From: Opitutus sp. GAS368
Lineage (GTDB): Bacteria > Verrucomicrobiota > Verrucomicrobiia > Opitutales > Opitutaceae
Direction of reading: 5' to 3'
Assembly (NCBI GenBank): GCA_945903465.1
Contig: CAMDOF010000036.1
Span: 1 to 51,441, forward strand
Length of the DNA: 51,441 nt
Position 1 is the first letter of the stretch, and each line of letters begins with the position of its first letter. The position numbers and the translations under genes are program-made. Below are positions 45,839 to 51,441 of this stretch, in pieces. The notes beneath the pieces are model-generated. The model ran no database searches, was not told the DNA's origin, and was given only the letters and a program-made list of their open reading frames with translations.

Positions 45839-47575
45839 TCAGGGCAAGTCGTAGACCTCCAGCAGGGCTGCGCCCGGCAGGCCATCACCGCTTTTCACTT
45901 GTACGGTATAAGCGCCGGGTGAAACCGTCACCACGACGGCGGAATCAGCACTCCCGTCATCCAATAAACGAAACGCTCCCGCGCGGTCGAAAACATCGAG
46001 CAACGGCTCAGCGGCGGCCGCCCGCACTGCCACCGGCGCGGTGCTGCCACCCGCCCAGCCCGCATTTCTGGCGACCAGCGTCTCGCCGCTAAATACCGAT
46101 AATATCGGCCGCGCCAGAGGATCGACGACCCCAAAGGCCGCCAGCGTGGGACCGATCGCCCGAACCAGGACTTGCCGGTTGGTCGTACCCGAAATCACGA
46201 AGCCACTCACCAAGCTATCGTTCCCCGAATTCACCCGCGCGAGTGTCGAAATATTGACGATCGCGTGGTCTTTCGCACCCGCGGTGGAGCCACTAAAATA
46301 ATGCGTAAGTTTGCGACCATCGTCGACGTTCATCCCCAAGAAACGACACGCCACACTGGCGCCACCGTTGTCGTAGACTTCCAAAATCCCATATTGCTGG
46401 CTGCCCGGGACCGCCGTCCCCGAGTAAGGTCCACCCTTTAAAGAGGGGGTACTCGTCAACGCGCCCGCGTGCAGCACCGTAACGGGAGCACCGCCACCGG
46501 TCGCGTAGTCGGAATTCGTACCATCGTCGAAAGCGAGCCCATGCATATCGCCCGAGAGCAGGGCGAGATTGCTGATGCGGTTATCCCGAATGAAATTAGC
46601 AATTTCCGTACGTTCCGTCGTGTAGCCCGCCCATGAATCAGCACCCAAGCTCCCCGCGGCAATCCAGGGTATCGTGCAGACCCATACGATGAGCGGGAAC
46701 CCCGCATCGCGCGCACTCACCAACTCCTGCTTAAACCATGCTTTCTGCGTCGCGCCCATTCTCGTTTTCGACGCAGATTCCTTCGCGCTCGCCACGCCCG
46801 CCGCACTGCGCAAATCCGTCATGATAAACCGAACTCGCCCAATCGTGAACGTCTGGGCGATCGCACCACCCGCCGCCCCGATCGGATAATGCGGAACCCG
46901 CTCGCGGTAAACCGACCGGGCCGTCTCCCGGCCAATCGCCGTCGAGTCGGAATCATTCCCGCAATAATCGTGATCATCCCACATGTAGGCGACCGGCACA
47001 TTCCGATAGAGGGCCCCTTGGACCGCATGGCCGAGAACACCGTCGTAATTAGCGCGATAGTCATCCGGATTAAGCGAATCCGTATTACTGTAATGCAGGT
47101 CGCCGGTGTTGATGAAGAGCAAAGGGCGCTCATTCATAATTGCCGAATACGCACGTTGATCCGCCGCGCGGAAATCACCGCACGAGGCAAAAGCAATCCG
47201 GAACGAGGCTTTGCCCAGAGGAAAGGTCCGCAAACGCCCGCGCGTCGTCGCTTCCGTCTGGAGCACTCCCTCCACTTGAATCCCGTAATAATAGTCCGTG
47301 TCCGGCGTCAATCCTTGGATCAAAAGCTTCACCGTGTTGCCGCTCGCCGCCGCGGTCGTCACCACCGGGGAAAAAATACTCGGCGTCAAATTTAGATTCG
47401 GACTGATCTGCAAACGCACCCGCACGCTAGGACTGTTTAACCGCACGACTACCGTGGCAGTCGTCGTCGTAAGACTTCCGCTCCAGATTCCCCCGACCAA
47501 CTGAACGCTCCCCTGACCCCACGCAGGTATCCAAAACAAACCAGCCAAAAAAAAGAGTAAGCGAGCGTTGGGCAT
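45839..47575 (-). CDS. PhoD-like phosphatase with shared C-terminal surface domain
   Basis: 578 residues from MPNARLLFFLAGLFW, a signal peptide. An N-terminal fibronectin-like part (about 25-120) is followed by a PhoD/alkaline-phosphatase-D metallophosphoesterase domain: SFRIAFASCGDFR, FINTGDLHYSNT, YMWDDHDYCGN and LSGDMHGLAF, the metal ligands and active site. The last 125 residues form a separate domain starting LVSGFVISGTTNRQVLVRAI and ending LPGAALLEVYDLP, also found in the next gene. Such enzymes hydrolyse phosphodiesters or phosphomonoesters outside the cell. Diverges from the CotH gene. Confidence 0.85.
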   Translation of the reverse strand: MPNARLLFFLAGLFWIPAWGQGSVQLVGGIWSGSLTTTTATVVVRLNSPSVRVRLQISPNLNLTPSIFSPVVTTAAASGNTVKLLIQGLTPDTDYYYGIQVEGVLQTEATTRGRLRTFPLGKASFRIAFASCGDFRAADQRAYSAIMNERPLLFINTGDLHYSNTDSLNPDDYRANYDGVLGHAVQGALYRNVPVAYMWDDHDYCGNDSDSTAIGRETARSVYRERVPHYPIGAAGGAIAQTFTIGRVRFIMTDLRSAAGVASAKESASKTRMGATQKAWFKQELVSARDAGFPLIVWVCTIPWIAAGSLGADSWAGYTTERTEIANFIRDNRISNLALLSGDMHGLAFDDGTNSDYATGGGAPVTVLHAGALTSTPSLKGGPYSGTAVPGSQQYGILEVYDNGGASVACRFLGMNVDDGRKLTHYFSGSTAGAKDHAIVNISTLARVNSGNDSLVSGFVISGTTNRQVLVRAIGPTLAAFGVVDPLARPILSVFSGETLVARNAGWAGGSTAPVAVRAAAAEPLLDVFDRAGAFRLLDDGSADSAVVVTVSPGAYTVQVKSGDGLPGAALLEVYDLP

Positions 47576-47945
47576 CTTCAGGGGGCGCTGGGGAAAAGGC
47601 TGAAAAGAGCTGGCGAAAAAACTGCCAGCGCCGCGAGGGTTTGCCCGCCCAGTCACCCCTGCAAGGACAAAGCGAGCGGGTGCCTGATCGTGCCCGTGGT
47701 AAACACCGTTGGGCATTGGACCCTAATCCCCGCGCCGGCTGCCCGCGCCACCCAGCGCCGGACCTGAAGGAAACCCCTCGCCGAATCCGCGCAACCCCTG
47801 GCGACACACCCACGGCCGCACGCCGCGCCCCCGCGCTTACTCATGAAAAACGCGCCCACCGTCGTAACGCAAACGACACCGTACCCCGCGTGCCGAGGCT
47901 CGCGCTCACCACAGATTGCGACCAGACTCTCTCGCCATGCCTTCC
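47576..47945. other. Intergenic between divergent PhoD and CotH genes
   Basis: Both promoters must lie in these 370 bases. I see no clear element. A GAGCGGGTGCCTG string near 47,670 recalls the repeat at 3180-3287. Confidence 0.45.
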
Positions 47946-50900
47946 ATGAAATTTCACGTACTCCGAAATCTCACCTTGGCGGCCCTCCTCGTGATCTTAC
48001 CCAGGCTGCGCGCCGATCCCGTGCTCAATGAGGTCATGGCTGCGAATCACACGACGTTAAAGGATGAGGACGGCGCTTTTTCCGATTGGATCGAGCTCTA
48101 CAACCCCGACGCCGACGCGGTGAATTTGAGCGGTTGGTATCTTTCTAATAGCCCGACAAACAAGACGGCGTGGCAATTTCCCAACGTGCTCATCCCCGCC
48201 CGCGCCTACTTGGTGGTCTTTGCCTCAGGCAAAAACCGGCGCGATCCCAGCGGCCGCCTGCACACCAACTTTCGTCTCAATGCCGCCGGCGAGTACCTCG
48301 GCTTGATCAAACCCGACGGCATCATCGTGGCCGCCGAGTTCTCTCCCAGTTATCCCGCGTTAGCCGATGATGTCGCCTACGGCCTGGTGACCGGCGCGTC
48401 CGGAAACTTAAAAACCGCAGCGATTCTCAGCCAGCCGACCCCTGGTGCCGTCAACGCCGCCGCCGCCCCGGTCCCGATCACGCAAAAAGTGATTTTTTCA
48501 AAAGCCGGCGGACCCTTCCGGAGCGCTTTCTCACTCGAACTCACGGGCGCGGGCACCGGCCAGAATATTCGCTACGTCCTCATCTCCGCCACCGCCGGCA
48601 AACCGACCAGCATGCCAGAGGCCACCTCCTCGCTCTACGCGGGGGCGATCGCGGTCAACGCGAGTGTCACCCTCCGCGCCGCCGTTTTTTCCGCTGACGG
48701 CAAGAGTCACGGCACCGTCACCGAGGCCTGTTATTCAAAAATCAGCGCCAGCCTGGATTCTTTTTCCAGCCAAATGCCCGTGCTGATCATCGATAGCCTA
48801 AACAGCGGCGCCTTGGTGAAGGACTCACTCGATCACTCTGCGTGGCTCAGTACTTACGCGCCGGCGACGGGCAACACCCCGAGCTTCACTGCCACGGCGA
48901 GCGCCATCAGCCCGATCAGCATCACCGTCCGCGGGGCGAGCTCGGCCCAGTTCCCCAAAAAGGGCTATAATTTTAAATTTACTGATGACACCGGCGTCGA
49001 TCGCGCCGCGCTCCTCCTTGATCTGCCCAAGTATGAAAAATGGGCCCTGGTCGCCCCGTGGAAGTACGATCAGAGCTATCTCAACAACTCACTGATCTAC
49101 GACCTCTCCAACGCCATGGGCCGATGGGCGCCACGCACCCGCCTCGCGGAAGTTTTTTTCAACGCTAACGGCAACGACGTCGATCAGCAGGACTACGCGG
49201 GCATTTACATTGTCTCGGACCGCGTCGAGGTCGGCGAAGGGCGGGTCGATGTGGCGTTTCTCGCAACCGACGACGTCACTGGCTCAAAAATCACCGGGGG
49301 TTATATTTTGAAGATCGACTCAGCGGAACCGGGAGAAGTCAGTTGGCGGACAACCCGCCAACTGCCGGGCGGTGGGGAATCGTCGATTATCCTCGTTTCA
49401 CCAAACGAGACCGAGGTCGTCGCGAAGCAGGTCGATTATATTAAAGGCTATGTGCAACGGATGGAGGATGCCCTTTTTTCCGACCGAGCCAGCGGTTGGG
49501 CGCGGCGCACGTACCTCGATTACATTGATCGCGGTGCTTGGGTGGATCATCACCTTCTCAACACATTTTCCAGCAATCCCGACGCCTTCTTGCGGAGCGC
49601 CTACTTCACCAAAGACAAAAACGGTAAAATGGTCGCGGGTCCGGTCTGGGATTTTGACCGCGCCTTAGGTTCCGCGAACGATACACGCTCGTCTCTCTAT
49701 GATACCTGGGCGAACGTCGGCGTGCCGGACCCGTGGCGCATCGATTGGTGGGGCGTCATCGCGAGCGATCCTGAGTTCATGCAAGACTGGATCGACCGTT
49801 GGCAAAGCCTCCGTCGCGCCGAACTTTCCTACAGCGGACTGCTCAACCTCGTCGAAAAGCTCAGCGCGCGTGTCGGCACCGCCGCCGCGGCTCGCGACGC
49901 CGGGCGCTGGCCAGAAAACACGAGCCCTTACGGCAGCTACAGCCAACAGATCGACCACCTTAAGGGCTGGCTCACGCTGCGCGCCGAATGGATCGATCGC
50001 CAATTTCTCGCCGCCCCGAACTCGGCTACTTCCGGTACCTCACTGGTCTTCACGCCTCCCGCCGGCGCCCAACTCGCCTATACCGTCGATGGCTCAGACC
50101 CCCGCGCACTCGGCGGCGCCATCGCCCCCAACGCCCTCCTCAGTTCATCGCCAGTCACTTTACCCGCCACCACTAATATCCATATCCGCAGCTATCGGGC
50201 CGACCTAAAGGGCGTGTTTCCCGGCAGTCCGTGGAGCTCAGTGCTGGGTAGCGCGACGTCCTCCCCGCTCACCCCGCCGGCCCGCCTGGTCAACATCTCC
50301 GCTCGCGCCATCGTGGGAGCAGGTGAAAACGCCCTCATCGTCGGCGTGATCGTCGCCGACACCGAGGGCAAACCCTATCTCTCCCGCGCGGCCGGACCCA
50401 GCCTCGGCGCGTTAGGCGTCAACGGCACCGTCGCGGACCCCCAACTCAGCATCATTAGCGAAAAGGGCGCCGAACTTTTCCGAAATAACGGGTGGGAATC
50501 CGGGCCCGACGCGCTCCTCCTGCCCAGCTACGCCCGATCCGTCGGCGCATTTGCCTTCTCGTCCGGCAGTCGCGACTCCGCCCTCGCCAGCACCATCCCC
50601 GCCGGTTCTTACAGCGTCTTCATCAGCACGCCCACGAACAAACCCGGCGTCGGCCTCGCCGAACTCTACGAACTCGATGACAGCGGTCGCACCGTTAATC
50701 TGTCCACGCGCGCGCAGGTCCGCCTCGGTGAGGGCGGGCTCTTCGGGGGCTTTGTCGTCAAAGGTCCCGCTTTCAAACGGATGCTGATTCGCGCCGTCGG
50801 TCCGACGCTCAGCCTCTTCGGCGTCGGCAACGCCCTCGCGGATCCTATCCTGACCATTTTTTCTGGGCAAAAAATTGTCGCCACGAACGATCGCTGGCAA

Positions 50901-51080
50901 TCAGACCAAGCCGCCGCCATCGCCGCCGCGGCGGCGAGCGTCGGCGCGTTTAACCTCACCGCCAATAGTCAGGACGCGGCGTTATTAATCACGGTCGCAC
51001 CAGGCGCCTATACCGTCGAAGTAAAGGGCAAGGGCGAGACCGAGGGCATCGCCTTGCTCGAAATCTACGAGATCCCGTAA
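47946..51080 (+). CDS. Lamin-tail/CotH-kinase-like exported protein with two C-terminal surface domains
   Basis: 1044 residues. The start at 47946 (MKFHVLRNLTLAALLVIL) gives a clean signal; ATG codons lie 9 and 30 bases further upstream. Order: lamin-tail-like domain (about 25-140, with EVMAANHTTLKDEDGAF and WIELYNP), a middle beta-rich stretch, a CotH-kinase-like domain (about 270-660, with VRGASSAQFPKKGYNFKF, EKWALVAPWKYDQSY, AGIYIVSDRV and VWDFDRALG), and two copies of the C-terminal surface domain (about 770-905 and 915-1040). CotH kinases phosphorylate secreted spore-coat proteins in Bacillus; here a kinase role on surface proteins is inference. Confidence 0.85.
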   Translation: MKFHVLRNLTLAALLVILPRLRADPVLNEVMAANHTTLKDEDGAFSDWIELYNPDADAVNLSGWYLSNSPTNKTAWQFPNVLIPARAYLVVFASGKNRRDPSGRLHTNFRLNAAGEYLGLIKPDGIIVAAEFSPSYPALADDVAYGLVTGASGNLKTAAILSQPTPGAVNAAAAPVPITQKVIFSKAGGPFRSAFSLELTGAGTGQNIRYVLISATAGKPTSMPEATSSLYAGAIAVNASVTLRAAVFSADGKSHGTVTEACYSKISASLDSFSSQMPVLIIDSLNSGALVKDSLDHSAWLSTYAPATGNTPSFTATASAISPISITVRGASSAQFPKKGYNFKFTDDTGVDRAALLLDLPKYEKWALVAPWKYDQSYLNNSLIYDLSNAMGRWAPRTRLAEVFFNANGNDVDQQDYAGIYIVSDRVEVGEGRVDVAFLATDDVTGSKITGGYILKIDSAEPGEVSWRTTRQLPGGGESSIILVSPNETEVVAKQVDYIKGYVQRMEDALFSDRASGWARRTYLDYIDRGAWVDHHLLNTFSSNPDAFLRSAYFTKDKNGKMVAGPVWDFDRALGSANDTRSSLYDTWANVGVPDPWRIDWWGVIASDPEFMQDWIDRWQSLRRAELSYSGLLNLVEKLSARVGTAAAARDAGRWPENTSPYGSYSQQIDHLKGWLTLRAEWIDRQFLAAPNSATSGTSLVFTPPAGAQLAYTVDGSDPRALGGAIAPNALLSSSPVTLPATTNIHIRSYRADLKGVFPGSPWSSVLGSATSSPLTPPARLVNISARAIVGAGENALIVGVIVADTEGKPYLSRAAGPSLGALGVNGTVADPQLSIISEKGAELFRNNGWESGPDALLLPSYARSVGAFAFSSGSRDSALASTIPAGSYSVFISTPTNKPGVGLAELYELDDSGRTVNLSTRAQVRLGEGGLFGGFVVKGPAFKRMLIRAVGPTLSLFGVGNALADPILTIFSGQKIVATNDRWQSDQAAAIAAAAASVGAFNLTANSQDAALLITVAPGAYTVEVKGKGETEGIALLEIYEIP

Positions 51081-51441
51081 CCGCCCCAGCCGCGTCATGG
51101 CGCCAACCCGATTCATCCATTAAAATCCAGACGATACCGACCCTTCCCGCGACTTCGCCAGCGGCTGATCGGTTCCTCATCGAATCGTTCCACCTTCCCT
51201 GAACAACGAAGACGGCGCGGCGGTGGCGGTGGCGGTGGCGGTGGCGGTGGCGGGCAGGGCTCGTCGTGCTTTTTAGAGGACACGCGCCGCCAAGAAATTA
51301 AAAATTCGCCCAGCCCAGCTCGCGCTTTTATTTCTCGCCGCGCCCGCGCGTCGCTCCACGTCGCTCCCGCGCGTCGCTCACCGCGCCACGCCGCGCCCGC
51401 GCGCCGCTCCCGCGCTTCCGCGCGCCGCTCCTGCCCGCCGC
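51081..51441. other. End of window: no gene, simple repeats
   Basis: A GGCGGT hexanucleotide run lies at 51219-51254 (five full copies plus one). From about 51330 to the window end is CG-rich low-complexity sequence made of CGCGCCGCTC-like words. No gene is supported; the window edge may cut one. Confidence 0.6.
51219..51254 (+). repeat. Hexanucleotide tandem repeat (GGCGGT)
   Basis: GGCGGT is repeated five times and ends GGCGGG. It is in non-coding DNA; such runs vary in number between strains. Confidence 0.9.

Noticed and set aside
1..51441. tRNA, rRNA or CRISPR array
   Set aside because: I found no cloverleaf, no rRNA-like stretch, and no regularly spaced repeat with unique spacers; the tandem repeats have no spacers of that type.

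Overview
The window looks like chromosomal DNA of a GC-rich member of the Verrucomicrobiota, probably near the Opitutales. The call rests on family content only: a giant Pirellula/Verrucomicrobium-type heme-binding dehydrogenase with SGNH and HEAT regions, a DUF1080 protein, a ThuA-like protein, several secreted alpha/beta-hydrolases, a CotH/lamin-tail protein, and a C-terminal surface domain shared by two large exported proteins. No tRNA, rRNA, CRISPR array or intact mobile element was found.

Layout. 1-5.0 kb: an exported Kelch-like lipoprotein, an SGNH esterase, an RluA-type pseudouridine synthase and a GH3-superfamily protein. 5.0-6.3 kb: a sigma-54-like promoter, a structured leader ending in a strong terminator hairpin, a prepilin-like gene, and the truncated start of a second pilus gene. 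6.4-7.4 kb: an L,D-transpeptidase. 7.6-12.9 kb: a likely sugar-use locus (LacI-type regulator, sodium:solute symporter, mannose-6-phosphate isomerase-like enzyme, 2-hydroxyacid dehydrogenase). 13.1-15.1 kb: three minus-strand genes that look like one operon (LapA-like membrane protein, agarase-like protein, YbaY-like lipoprotein). 15.6-19.7 kb: a secreted esterase and an IlvD/EDD sugar-acid dehydratase, which fit polysaccharide deacylation and non-phosphorylating sugar-acid breakdown.

20.0-30.6 kb: five minus-strand exported proteins: a two-domain hydrolase, a DUF1080 protein followed by a good terminator, a seven-repeat FG-GAP propeller, the 1424-residue SGNH/propeller/HEAT/cytochrome c protein, and an NHL-type propeller with a Tat signal. 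31.4-32.6 kb: prfB (release factor 2) with its programmed +1 frameshift at an in-frame UGA. 32.9-37.5 kb: a ThuA-like protein and two small hydrolases around repeat-rich DNA (48-bp tandem repeats, a perfect 30-bp palindrome, 77-bp direct repeats and a decayed REP-associated transposase). 38.4-42.7 kb: two tandem paralogous secreted hydrolases. 43.3-45.6 kb: a TonB-dependent receptor behind a clear TPP riboswitch, so probably a thiamine or thiamine-precursor importer. 45.8-51.1 kb: divergent PhoD-like phosphatase and CotH-like proteins sharing a C-terminal domain.

The overall theme is an exported carbohydrate/ester-degrading lifestyle with propeller and cytochrome proteins at the cell envelope. 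The most interesting signals are the TPP-controlled outer-membrane receptor, the pilin leader and broken pilus operon, catalytically degenerate domains in several exported enzymes, the shared C-terminal domain, and the repeat-rich 33.7-38.0 kb stretch.
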